64,000 bases of DNA from Malania oleifera (Eukaryota > Streptophyta > Magnoliopsida > Santalales > Ximeniaceae), in assembly GCF_029873635.1 (NCBI RefSeq), contig NC_080420.1:55575457-55639456 (forward strand), given 5' to 3'. Below the pieces are notes generated by a model. That model had not been told where the DNA came from. It did not search any database and saw only the letters and a program-made list of their open reading frames with translations. The position numbers and the translations under genes were made by a program. The stretch's first letter is position 1. Every line of letters begins with the position of its first letter. Below are positions 45,580 to 57,284 of the stretch, one piece after another.

Positions 45580-46056
45580 TGATATTGTCATCTACCCCTG
45601 AACTAAATGCAAGAATTCTGTTGCCTTTGCACTTCGAATGATAGAAGGGAAAAATCGCTCGAAGAACAACTCCTTGAACTGACTCCATATCACTAGCACA
45701 GGATCAAGCCTCTGCTCCTCAATCAGCTTTGCTAATCTCCACCATCGTTTTGCCTCCCCTGTCAATTTAAATGACGCAAATGACATCGTCTGTTCGTCTG
45801 CACATGAAAGCACAGCCAAAATCTCCTCAATGTCCTGAACCCAATTTTCAGCCACAACTGGGTCAGCTCCTCCAGAAAAAGATGGGGGTTTCGTCCGCGT
45901 AAACTGCTCGATCGTGCAACCATGCTCCCTCGAGTTCTTACCATCTCAGCCATCACCTGCTAGGTGACACTGCTCAACGCTGCATCTGTATCTCCACCTC
46001 CTATATTGGAGGGTCCTGCTCTATCACCTCCAGCATTCGTACCACTGCTCCCTGGG
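45580..46056 (-). pseudogene. Gypsy gag (retrotrans_gag)
   Basis: 45592-45855 has 'ENWVQDIEEILAVLSCADEQ', 'FKLTGEAKRWWRLAKLIEEQ' and 'VIWSQFKELFFERFFPSIIR', with 'KATEFLHLVQG' at the end, a typical capsid core. The N-terminus, with 'FTRTKPPSFSGGADP'-like residues, continues out of frame to about 46056. A stop after 'LVQG' separates it from the knuckles. Confidence 0.88.
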
Positions 46057-46387
46057 TCCGTACTGAAAAGACAAAGAACACTATTTAAGGATCCTATCTC
46101 CCGTACAAATCTAATTTATTTCATTCAACTAAAATCTCAGATTCACTATTAACTATCCCCCCTATTCCTAACTCAAAATCCAATCCTGCAACCTGGACAC
46201 ACGACTCATCAAAAATTTACAATGGCTTTCCTGAAATTGTCACCCTAGGAAAGACACAGAAACCACCACGAAAATCCTGTACCCAGACCATAAAATTAAA
46301 CCTCAAATCCTTTTCCTATATTCTGGTATTATTTCTATTGTACTCTAGGGTTTACAGAACCTAACAACCTAGGCTCTGATACCAAAA

Positions 46388-47346
46388 TGTAACGACCTGA
46401 TTTTTCATGCAATATTTTTTTTCCATTTAAAAATATATAGCAATTCTCTCTATATTATCTGCTAAAAACATCTCAGGCCCCAAGGCAGCACTGAGGAAAC
46501 TTTGTTTACATTACAATTCGAGGCAGCGGTAAACTAAAAATTTACAACTGTATTTACAATACCAAAAATCTAGAAAGTCCCAAAACATACATCAAAAAAT
46601 ACCCAATGACATCAATAAAAAATCCTAGGATCTACCCAAATAACCAACACTCAAGAAACACTCACCCTTCCGAAAAGGGCATTGCAAGAACCTCTCTACT
46701 TGTGAGCCTGATCTGCTTGCCTAGATGGATCACCTGAAAAATGTTAAGTCACTAGGATGAGACAACGCTTAGTAAGAGAAGATATGCTATCACTAGTGTG
46801 TGGCAACTGAGTGACACATTTAATATATAGATATAATATTGAAACTGTAAAACTGATAGTCTAGTATACCGTATAGATTACATTTATTATAGTTTAAAAT
46901 ACAACTGTATACCTGAGTTTTCTAGTTACACATAATTCTAATATTATAATAAATCTGTTGCTGTACTGTAAATCTGTATTTATAGAAATAACTGTGATAA
47001 TACCCTAGGAACTAAATATCATGATTTAACTCCTCTTGACAGGGTTGTGTGGCCCATAGGCGAGATTTAACTCTAGTTGGCCTACCAGGTAAATCAATCT
47101 GAAACGCTACCAATCAACAATCCGACCCACTGCAGTCTCTTCGGGCACGATACTAATCTCTACCTCGTCAAACCGACCACCTCAACCCAGCTCTCTGGGG
47201 AGACTGCAATATCTTTTGGCATAGTAGAAAGAATCCATACACTCTCTGAGATATGTGGTTGCACTCTTATCTGAAATAGCAACGGTACCATGCTCTGCTG
47301 TCTGAATTTGACTAAATATTTCCTCAAGATCTTATACTATTTAGTA

Positions 47347-47386
<40 letters not shown>

Positions 47387-48273
47387 TCTTAGTGTTTTTA
47401 CCATAATTTTGAAATAACCATAACATTTCTAAACTGATCTACATAATCTAAATATCTAACTGAATAATTGAATAGCTAAGTGTTATGGTTCCGAAGTCAT
47501 GGCAATCTGAAAAATACTATAAATCATGTTTTCTTGAAACTGCATATTGTTGTCTTTTGCTAGTATACTATAAAACATGATATTTGTAAAACTGTATTAA
47601 TACTTTACTAAACTGTTATGAACTCATGCCACACGATTAAGCAATTAAATTCTTATGCTCTAAAATCTGTAACTCCTACTGTAATAGCAATAATAATATT
47701 TTGGAAAAACTGAATAATAAGCTGATATATATATACACAAATAATTTTCTAATAAACTTTCTAAAATTCCTAACATAGCATATTTCCTTTACCTATTTGA
47801 CTAGGAGGCTGACCTCCACTCAACTCTCGCACCCTTGGTGTACCAACCCCAAAAACCTGCATTTACATATACAAATTTTCTAGTAAATCAATACACCTAT
47901 ATTTCATGAGATTGCCTATTCATAAGTTCTTGAGTTGTAATTTACCTAGGCACCCAAACAAATACTTGCTAGGGTCCTCAACCCATGACTATAGGGGCCC
48001 AAAACACCTTATTCTTGAAAATATGACACCCCAAATTTATTCCACAAAACACCAGTATATTCTCATGGTATACAAAATCTGGCCCCAAATAATACTGGTA
48101 ATACCTAAAAATTCACTTACCCAAATTTTAGGATGGTTCCCAAATTGTTCAAATTGAATTTCCGCTCCAGTTAGATTGTAGAGAATCTCCCCAGGATCAT
48201 CGTGGTAGCTTCTGATTATCGAACCGGGGAGAGACGGAGCCAAAATATTAGAGAGAAGTTAGAGAAACCATTT

Positions 48274-48312
<39 letters not shown>

Positions 48313-48630
48313 ATTATAAAATGAATTTCGTCAAAAATCCATTTTAGGGCTATATATAGAATGCTGTCCACATGACCTCATCGACGAGCCACGTCACTTC
48401 CTCGACAAGTCCAAGCTGTAGTCTCGTCGACGAACGCCTACTTCTTGTCGAAGAAATATAGAACCTGAAAACACCCTCTCGGTAAATTCTCGTTGATAAG
48501 ACACGCGTCCACGTTGACAAGCCCAAGAAGTATTTTCATTGACAAAAGCCCTGCTGCGTCCCCCCTTTAAAATTCTTTTTCTCTTTATTTTATTTATTAT
48601 TCAATTCCAATAATTATCCGGGTTATGACA
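46388..48630 (-). repeat. 5' LTR of the Tekay-like element
   Basis: It pairs with 39085-41324. It differs by a (TA)n expansion at 47351-47382 that the other LTR lacks and by shorter CA and GA runs. The core is at 46755-46812, the inverted arm 'actcatgccacac' at 47622-47634, the TATA at 48350-48360, and palindromes at 48378-48560. Confidence 0.92.
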
Positions 48631-48635
48631 CCCGA

Positions 48636-48990
48636 CTTGACCACAAACCATCAAATCACAATACATAAATTACCAAAATTCTCCTTTAAAGACTTTTCTT
48701 TACAAATCAACCAACCTAACCTTTGAGTTCAAATTTCAAGTTCCAGTCTCTCTGTTTGGATAAATCACCGTCAATGGATTTAGCATGATTTTTTGAAACT
48801 TGCGACTGATTCGAAAAATCACAGAAGACCATCAAGGGGGTTTTTGCCTCCAGGCCACAAAACAAAACTCAAAATTTCCTACCAGTATCCTAAGCTACCC
48901 GTTCCAATCCTCATCCTAACTCGAACCTATACTCTGGTAATAATCCTCCTAAAGTCTGCAGAATCTATTTCTTAAACTATGATACCACCT
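48636..48990 (-). other. PBS-side interior of the non-autonomous element
   Basis: A non-coding leader of about 355 bp ending in the PBS (minus TGGTATCATAGTTTAAG at 48971-48987), three bases from the LTR. No gag motif is present. The plus frame at 48793-48975 overlaps it and is not a gene. Confidence 0.7.
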
Positions 48991-49802
48991 TGTAACGACT
49001 TGAACCCGAAACTAGGGTTTGAAGTGTTATTTAAAAATAATAAATCTCTGATCTCGAATAATTATACAGCAGAAGACCTCAATATTTATATACCAGAGTA
49101 CTAAAAACCTTTTATTACAAGAATATCTCCAATAACAAATTTAAAGACATTCTTAGAAATTCTAAAATAAACCATTAAAAATAATTTTAATTATTAATCT
49201 AAACTACTATTTCTAACCCCACCCACGCTTCCGCTGCACTACTCTGATTCCTGTCTCTCTCTACAGGGCATCTGAAAAATATTTGATAATGATGGGGTGA
49301 GACACTTCTCCGTAAGAATGTAATAAATTATTATCAGTGTGTGACAGATGAGTTTTAGTGTATACAAAATATAATCATTTGTTAAAAGTGAAAGTTCTCG
49401 AGGATTGGGGAGATTACACACCCAAACATGTAATGCCCCTTTGCTTTGATACCTTATGTAACCTTGCCCATTTAGTCGGGGTGTGGTTACAACTGATACC
49501 TATAAGGGCACTCGCCTTACTCAGTAAGCCCTCGGACGAAGAGTCTTATCTCACTATAATTTGTTTATGCATTTTAATTCATATACATGTACTCACACAC
49601 ATTCATCATCAATCATATCACAGAATTCGCATACACTTACTTTTCATAATAACACAGCATATCCAAAATCATAATGTAATCAATTCACCCACACATACTC
49701 ACACCCACCAAGGATAATGCACAAGTACTTCAGTATTCATCATTTTCACTGCGTACTAAGTGGATCTCAATACGTGACCCACACAAGGACTTTCATAGAT
49801 AT
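48991..49802 (-). repeat. 5' LTR (partial) of the non-autonomous element
   Basis: It matches the left LTR from its start, through the core (49294-49352) and the shared module (49408-49550), up to 'ggactttcatagatat'. It is then broken by the Gypsy LTR starting TGTTATGCC at 49803. The continuation seen in the left LTR (35745 onward) is not found later in the window. Confidence 0.82.
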
Positions 49803-50557
49803 TGTTATGCCCCGAACCCGCAGATGGGTCCTAGGTGTGAATATAGTAACCTAACTTGTTTCTGTATCAATTAAACATACATGATACAATACTGAATGAG
49901 GGTCCAACCCTGTGGGGTTCACATACCCTATACACACTCACATACATATCTATACTCATCAAATACGCAGTGGAAAATGTTCTTTCTGTACATACATCAT
50001 ACCATACTAGAGTCTATACAAAACTAGAAATATACATCCCAAAATACAATACATACTCTGGGTGTCTAAAAAACCCAACACTGACAACTGGGTTACAAAA
50101 CTCGTACCTACTCAAGTGCTAAATGCAGCCAACTGACACCCCCGCTTCCAGACGCTAGGATGCTAGTTTCGGCCACCCGAAGGGCTTGAAAAACATTTGT
50201 ATATTTGGGGTGAGACACCTCTCAATAAGGAAGAAAACATGTTATATCAGTGTGTGGCATACGAGTGTTATTTCGATGTAAAACATAACACAATACGATA
50301 CAGTACAATATAATAGAGTTCAATATAGTTCCATACAGTTCAATACAGTTCCAGTATTTTTCACAAATCCATTCCAATAAATACGATAACAAACATACGA
50401 TCAGCGTCATCACACTCAAGCACCAAATACCCTGTAATAACTGAAGCCTCATAGCGATATCGTTTCCATTACGGTGTAGCTCACACCCTTTGGTGACCAA
50501 CTAGAAAGAACAGGCGATATTTTACACCCTCCGATATAGAGCTGGACACTCTCGCCC

Positions 50558-50655
50558 ACAGTAATTAGCCGAGACATGGCATTAGCATACGGTAATTAGC
50601 TGCCACTAGCTGATTCAGCGTATAGTAATTAGCCGCCACTAGCTATTTTTACAAA
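50558..50655. repeat. Tandem repeat around 'gtaattagccgccactagct'
   Basis: Three degenerate copies of about 40 bp within the LTR, each containing 'gtaattagc' with 'cactagct' in the last two. Confidence 0.75.
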
Positions 50656-51257
50656 AACTTGGAACATTTTACATACAATCATTTATTCCACACTTATTTG
50701 GTATACAACAAATCATATCGTTTTTAGTTCAAGAATACTGTTTAATACAAATATGGGCACAGTCATCTCAATACTACTATTTAAATACAACATACGATTT
50801 CCCAAACAAAATAGAGATGATACCCGAAACCCCTAAATTTTTCCGAAAATTGTAACCCGAAAATTCCGCATTTTCACCTGATAAATTTTCCCAAATAAGT
50901 AGTCAAAACGTACATACGATCGTAAACTACAAGTTTACCAATCTTGATTTAGAAAATAAACTGATATAAGTAGAATCCCCTTACCTTTTCTCGAATATCA
51001 AAACATAAACTCTATGGCCCCAAAACTACGAACCGAGACACCAAAACCTAAATAACGAAGAACAATACTTCCTTACAATTCTTACTTCTACATATACACA
51101 GAAACGAAATTGAAATCAGACCCTTACCTCAATTTTGGGTTAAAACCCGAAAATCCTCGAAATGACTTTTTGATCCTTTAAAAACGTAGAGATTCCTCCC
51201 CTAATCCATGTAGTAACGTCGGATCATGGAATCAAGCGACGAATAACGAAGAGTCGA

Positions 51258-51312
<55 letters not shown>

Positions 51313-51369
51313 GAGGTTTCTTAGCAACTAAGCAAGACAATAGGATATTTATAGCTCCTTTGACCCAGC

Positions 51370-51573
51370 TAACCTCATCGACAAGATGGCGCCTTCGTCG
51401 ACAAATCATCCATACATTTCATCGACGAACCGACTCCTTCGGCGACGAAACCTATTTCGATATTTTACAACACGTTCGGTATCTCTTCATTGATGAGACT
51501 TTGAATTTCGACGACGAAGAGTATGAGGGCCTTCGTTAACGAGAACAATGGCTTCGTCGACGAAGCCTGCAAA
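51370..51573 (-). promoter_or_regulatory. Array of CTTCGTCGACGAAG-like palindromes upstream of TATA
   Basis: Eight copies, the last perfect (GCTTCGTCGACGAAGC near 51551-51566). They lie directly upstream (sense) of the TATA box at 51346-51353. This is the same layout as in the LTRs at 13190 and 39085. Confidence 0.6.
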
Positions 51574-51939
51574 ATTTACCTTTTTACCCTTTTTCATTTA
51601 TTCAATCTACATACCTCGTGTCGAGTTCTTCCTTACAAAAATTTTGTCCTCGAAATTTGAAATCTCTCATTTACCTAGTCTTCTATATACCCATATGCAT
51701 ACCTGACTCTTAGGAAGAGCCGGCAGCCACCCACATAGCAGCCCCATCCCAAATACATACATACCCTCACTTGTGGCAGAGGAACACCATGGTTACATAC
51801 ATACGTTGTCTCAGGAGCTCATAATATTAAAAAACTCTTCCAGAGACTAACCACACAATACTACTACGATAATAGAGTTTTACATACATACATATATACC
51901 CATACTGACCCTACTATCAAAACTACTACTCAGAACAAC

Positions 51940-53250
51940 TGCGGATATTTTTGGCTTATTTCTGTCTCTAACTCCTAAGAAGCTTCCTTAATCGTGTGAT
52001 TCTGCCATAGTGCCTTCACTAATGGTATCTCCTTGGTACGCAGCTTCTTAACTTTACGGTCCAGAATCTGAACAGGTACCTCCTCATACGCCAAAGCATC
52101 CCCAATCTCTAAGGACTTATAATTAATCACATGCGATGGATCCAACACATACCTTCTCAACATGGATACGTGAAATTCATCATGGATCCTCAAAAGCGTA
52201 GGGGGTAGTGCAATCTTGTAGGCTACTGGACCCACTCGTTCCAATACCTTGAATGGTCCGATATACCTCGGGCTTAGCTTGCCCTTCTTCCCGAATCTCA
52301 TCACTCCTTTCATCTGAGCGATCCTTAGAAATACCTTAACCCCCACCTCGAATTCCAACTCATGACAGTGAACATCCATGTAGCTCTTTTGCCGACTCTG
52401 AGCTGATTTAATCCTATCCCTAATCAATCTAACCTTCTTTGAAGCTTGCTATACGAGTTCGAGACCCAACACCTTCCGTTCACCAACATCATCCCAATAC
52501 AAAGGAGACCGACACCTCTGACCATACAATGCCTCAAACGGTGCCATCTCGATACTAGCCTGGAACTTGTTGTTATAGGCAAATTCCACTAACGGTAGAA
52601 ACTGACCCCAACTACCACCGAAGTCTAATACACAAGCCCGAAACATATCCTCCAAGATCTGTATTATCCTCTCTAACTGTCCATCAGTTTGGGGGTGGAA
52701 CGCTATACTGAAAGTAAGCTTCATCCCCAGTGCTTCCTGTAAACTCTTCTAGAATCAAGAAGTGAACCTCGGGTCTCAATTTGAAATAATGGACACTGGT
52801 ACCCCATGCATTCTAACTATCTCCTGCATATACAAACCTGCTAGCCTACTCAAAGAGTAGCTAACCTTCATCAGTTTAAAGTGAACAGATTGGGTCGACC
52901 TGTCCACGATTACCCAGATGACATTCTTCCTGTGTTGTGCTGGTGGTAACCCGGTAACGAAGTCCATGGAGATGTGCTCCCATTTCCACTCTAGGATACT
53001 CAATGGCTGTAATGGCCCTGCTAGCCTCTGATGTTTAGCTTTTACCTGCTGACACATCAAACAATGCTCCACAAATTGAGCAATCTCCCACTTCATACCA
53101 CTCCATTCGAACGATACGCACAAATCTCGATACATCTTCGTACTACCCGGATGTACCGTATACAAAGAACGATGCGCCTCCTCCAAGATCGTCCTTTTTA
53201 TCCCTTCGTCATTTGGAACACACAACCTAGTCCCAAACCTCAGCACACCT
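51940..53250 (-). pseudogene. Gypsy integrase
   Basis: 52776-53246 contains the H2C2 zinc finger ('[18 protein letters not shown]' with H..H, then 'CLMCQQVKA') and the core start 'WEHISMDFVTGLP' with the first catalytic Asp. 52449-52724 has 'FSIAFHPQTDGQLERIIQIL' with the catalytic Glu and 'VEFAYNNKFQASIEMAPFEA'. 51975-52427 is the C-terminal domain with 'RFGKKGKLSPRYIGPFKVLE' and 'HDEFHVSMLRRY', leading to 'LVKALWQNHTIKEAS' and a stop. The zinc-core piece is intact; frameshifts separate it from the rest. Confidence 0.9.
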
Positions 53251-53309
53251 CCCTCAGAGATGTTAAAATCTCAGCCAACCCTTGCTGCACTTTCTCTACA
53301 ATCTCTTGA

Positions 53310-54711
53310 CTAACTCTGTATCATTAGCCTGCTCGGCTTTAATCCTATCAAATAATGTTGGCTGGATCACCAAGCTAGCAATGAAGGCCTGATGATTACC
53401 ATCCACCAAATCCATGCCAAGACTTTCCAAATTCCATCTGATATGATGCGGACCTACTGTTGCAGATACTGACGCCTGCTCTGAATTTCAACTCAACACA
53501 TCAACTACCATGTTAGCCTTCCCCGGGTGATAGCTAATGGTGCAATCGTAGTCCTTGATCAATTCTAACCACCTCCCCTACCTCATGTTCAACTCCTTCT
53601 GTGTGAAAAAGTATCTGAGGCTCTTATGGTCTGTGAAGATCTCATACTGTACACCGTATAAGTAGTGTCTCCTGATCTTCAACATATATACCACTGCCGT
53701 CAATTCCAGATCATGTGTTAGGTAATTCTTCTCATACTCTTTGAGTTACCGAGAAGCATAAGCAATTACTTTCCCTTGTTGCATCAGCACACATCCCAAC
53801 CCCTTCAGTGATTCGTCGTTGTAAATCATGTAACCATAATCCCCAAATGGGATGGTTAAAACCGGAGCAGTAACCAGTCAGTACTTCAACTCTTGGAAAT
53901 TCTGCTCGCACTCATCGGTCCAATAAAATCTCATAGCCTTCTTCGTCAACCATGTCAGAGGGCCAGATAACTTAAAGAATCCCTTCACGAACCGTCAGTA
54001 ATAACCATCCAGTCCTAAGAAACTTCAAACATGCTGCAAACTCTTCGGTGTCATCCAACCAACCACTACTTCTATCTTACTAGGATTAACTGAGATACCA
54101 CCTTTCGACACTACATGGCCTAGAAACACGACTTGATTGAGACAGAACTTGCATTTCTTCAGCTTAGCATACAATTTCTTCTCCCGTAGAACCTGAAGTA
54201 CCAACCTAAAATGGTTTTCATACTCTTCCGAAGTCCTAGCGTATACCAGAATATCGTCGATGAATATCACTACAAACTAATCTAGGTATTCATGGAAAAC
54301 CCTGTTCATTAGGTCCATAAATATTGCTGAAGCGTTAGTCAACCTAAATGGCATAACTAAGAACTCGTAGTGACTGTATCTAGTTCGGAAAGCAGTCTTT
54401 GCAACATCCTCCATCCTAACTCTCACCAGATGATACCCTGACTATAGATCGATCTTTGAAAAGACTTGCATACCCTGTAGCTGGTCAAACAGATCATCTA
54501 TACGAGAGAACGGGTACCGGTTCTTCACTGTTACCTTGTTGATCTCATGATAATCAATGCACATTCGCATCGACCCGTCCTTCTTCTTCACAAACAATAC
54601 TAGAGTTTCATAGGGCGAAACACTAGGTCTGATAAATCCCTTGTCCAGTAGTTCTTGTAACTGCTCCTTCAACTCTCTAAGTTCAGTTGAAGCCATCTGG
54701 TATGGAGCTTT
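53310..54711 (-). pseudogene. Gypsy reverse transcriptase and RNase H
   Basis: 54442-54696 has the RT N-terminus ('[20 protein letters not shown]', '[20 protein letters not shown]'). 54025-54270 has the palm with the catalytic 'FIDDILVYARTSEEYENHFR' and 'CKFCLNQVVFLGHVVSKGGI'. RNase H is readable out of frame at 53560-53800 ('[10 protein letters not shown]'-like near 53610). The '[20 protein letters not shown]' region near 54300-54360 contains a frameshift. Upstream RT is cut by the solo LTR at 54712. Confidence 0.88.
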
Positions 54712-55279
54712 TGTAACGCCTCAAACCCTTAATCCCGGGTTCAGCACGTTATACCTAATAAAATCCTTGATAATCTATAATCCATAATATATGCAGCAGA
54801 AAACATAACCATAATCTTCATATAACATAGTACCAGAGTTACTAATTCTAACTACCAAAAATAATAAATTAATCATCCACTAGTATTCAAATATATACAT
54901 GTCTCCAAAACATTATCCGCTAATACCAGTATGTTTCACAACTATCCTTTCATAACTGAGTTAAAACATAAAGATATAAAACATAAAATATACATATCAG
55001 AATTAACATAAAAATATACCATTTTTCTTATATCTTCCAAAAATGTTATAAAATCTCGAGCTCTCAAAGCTCGATCCTGAGAAATCCTGAAAAAAAATGA
55101 ATTCATATTCGGGTGAGACACATCTCAGTAAGGGAAGAAACAATATATTAAAACAGTGTGTGGCCAACATGAGTTTATATATGACATATTATTTAACATT
55201 TGAAAATCGTTAACATAATTTCCTGAAACCATTTTCTGATCCTAAACAAACACATGCAAATGTTTAACCTATGAGATTA

Positions 55280-55595
55280 CCTAAGGATAGGGGTGATTAC
55301 CATGCCATACAAGTAGCACCCCTCTGCTCTGATATTTAGGCAACCCAAAGGTCGCAGTTAAAGCATACCAGTGCACTCACCTTACTTAGTAAGCCCTCAA
55401 GTGATAAATTGATCTCGTACTCACACCGTTCAACAATAGCTTACCGGAAAAGGCCCTAAGGATAGGGAAATCTACCCGCCCATACAAGTAGGTTCCCTCT
55501 GCCCTAGTACGTTATGCGGCTACTGCCACATCTGTAACTACTAGTGTACTCGCCTTACTCAGCAAGCCCTCAAGCGAAAGGTACGCCTCACCCAA
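55280..55595. repeat. Two divergent tandem copies of an LTR module
   Basis: Both copies contain 'cctaaggatagggg/a', 'cccatacaagtag' or close, 'cctctgc', 'actcgcc/caccttactcagcaagccctcaag'. Related LTRs at 9988, 26358, 35359 and 49408 have one copy. Confidence 0.75.
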
Positions 55596-56864
55596 TCGTA
55601 ACATGTTCTATGTACATACATACTTCTAATATCATAATACATCATTCTTTTTTGTCATTATACATTCATTCACATTCATTCCAATTCATAACTTAACTTT
55701 GCATTCGTTTCACTTTAAGTGACTCTTTCCCATTTACATCATTTACCTTTGTCATTTCATTTCATTACCTTTTCATCGTCATTTCATTGCATAGCATATC
55801 ATTTCATTACTTCGTACTACAGCTGGTCTTTAGCCATCATCAGTTAGTCTGCGTAGAAACGTGCTAGATCTGCTAACACAACTCCTTTTAACTATCATTA
55901 GTTAGTCTACACAGAAGTGTGCTAGATCTGCTAACATGACTGTCTTTCAGCTGTCTTACATTTACATGGTTGCATTTAACACACACAGGCAACATTGTCC
56001 ATATCATATTTTATTCTCATTGTTTTACTTACTTAGCCTACATCTCATACATTTAACATATATTTGCACAGATTCTCATGCCACACAATTTAGCAATAAA
56101 ATTCATACACTGCCTGTAAAATAAGCCAACCAACATTTAATGTTTATATACTAAAAATAATTATCCTGAAAATATTTTTCCACTTTCATTAGTTCATTTT
56201 CACACATACATATCTAATAAAAATCCCTAAACTCGAAAAAAATATAATTTAAACAGTTGGCATTTTACCCATACTGAAACATATACACGTACATATAACA
56301 TAGTTTATTTTTCCATTAAATTCATAAAAATTCTGATTTAATATATATTTTTCTCCTTACCTGATTTCTTGAACTACACCAGCAAGGACTCCGAAAAATA
56401 CCTGCAGTGCTCACCCGGACCCTTAATCAAAAATTTCTAACTCCAATAAATTATTCTTGAATAAAATATTATTTTAATACTTCCTAGGCTCTTAAATACC
56501 CAATAAACAATTATATCCTTAAATTTAGCCAAATTGCCAAATTTTTTAAATCCTACTCTCGCTTTGGAGTAGGGTTTAGAAAATCCCAATTGAAAAATTA
56601 CCTACGCCAAAATGATGACAACGATGATTAGGACCCGGTGGTGGTGCCTGATCGTCGATTTAATAGTAGATTTAACCAGAAATTGAGAAATTATGGAAAA
56701 ATTACCTTTCCCCAGGAGCAGTGCCTAAGTCATTTCCACGCCAAATCTGCTCCAGCAGAAATGTCGATGGCGGAGTTAGGAAACCAACGACACTTTCCAT
56801 TTTCCGATCGGTACTCGTTAAGCTGACAAAATTGAGGAGAGAGAGGAGGAGACAGAAGGAGATA

Positions 56865-56866
<2 letters not shown>

Positions 56867-56939
<73 letters not shown>

Positions 56940-56940
56940 G
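56867..56940. repeat. (GA)n microsatellite
   Basis: About 70 bp of GA. Long open frames on both strands across it encode only Arg-Glu or Ser-Leu runs and are artefacts. Confidence 0.95.
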
Positions 56941-57050
56941 AAGATTGAAACAGGCGCAAAGAGAGTCTGAGAAGATCCAGAGAGGTAAGATTATTTTATA
57001 TTTTATATATATATACACCTTATCCTTATATATATATATATATATATATA

Positions 57051-57245
57051 TACCCATCACATAATTTATTTAATTAATTTAATTAAATAACGTTTAATTA
57101 ATTTAATTTTACTATTATTTTTTATTTTTATTTTATTTATTTTTTTCTTACTATTTCTTTTTACTTGTTTATTTAATACACTAATTTAATAATGTTTAAC
57201 CAATTAATTAATTAATAATTTTAATTATTTTTTTTGGGTTATTAC

Positions 57246-57284
<39 letters not shown>

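Larger units (their letters stand above)
39085..48630 (-). mobile_element. Complete but dead Tekay-like Gypsy element
   Basis: LTRs are 39085-41324 and 46388-48630 (2240 and 2243 bp), both TGTAACGACC...TTATGACA. The TSDs are CCCAA (39080-39084) and CCCGA (48631-48635), one mismatch. The iMet PBS is at 46371-46384 and the PPT side at 41325-41360. The interior is 5063 bp with gag, CCHC, protease, RT, RNase H, integrase and a chromodomain-like tail in Gypsy order on the minus strand. Every domain is present, but stops and frameshifts break the frame at least eight times. The LTRs are still very similar and keep 'ctcatgccacac', so this is one of the younger insertions. Clade assignment is by motif style. 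Confidence 0.92.
33175..49802 (-). mobile_element. Non-autonomous Gypsy-type element with 572-bp interior, right end lost
   Basis: The left LTR starts TGTAACGCC at 33175 and ends GATCGTTACA at 38867, about 1.9 kb without its two insertions. The right LTR starts TGTAACGAC at 48991 and is readable to 49802. Between them, after removing the Gypsy element at 39085-48630 and one TSD copy, only 38868-39084 and 48636-48990 remain. These hold a PPT side (TTCTCCCC, then AAATTTCG on plus) and a PBS (minus TGGTATCATAGTTTAAG, 48971-48987, one change from iMet), but no gag or pol. It must have been mobilised by another element's proteins. Its right LTR is broken at 49803 and its remainder is absent from the window. 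Confidence 0.8.
49803..51624 (-). repeat. 3' LTR of the second Tekay-like element
   Basis: In sense order it has eight palindrome-like 'TTCGTCGACGAA' elements (51370-51573), a TATA box (TATAAATA on the minus strand, 51346-51353), a CT run (51261-51308) and the core (50207-50274). A three-copy repeat lies at 50558-50655. The sense start appears mutated from TG. Confidence 0.75.

Noticed and set aside
53031-53309. A 92-residue plus-strand frame
   Set aside because: It is antisense to the well supported integrase zinc domain.
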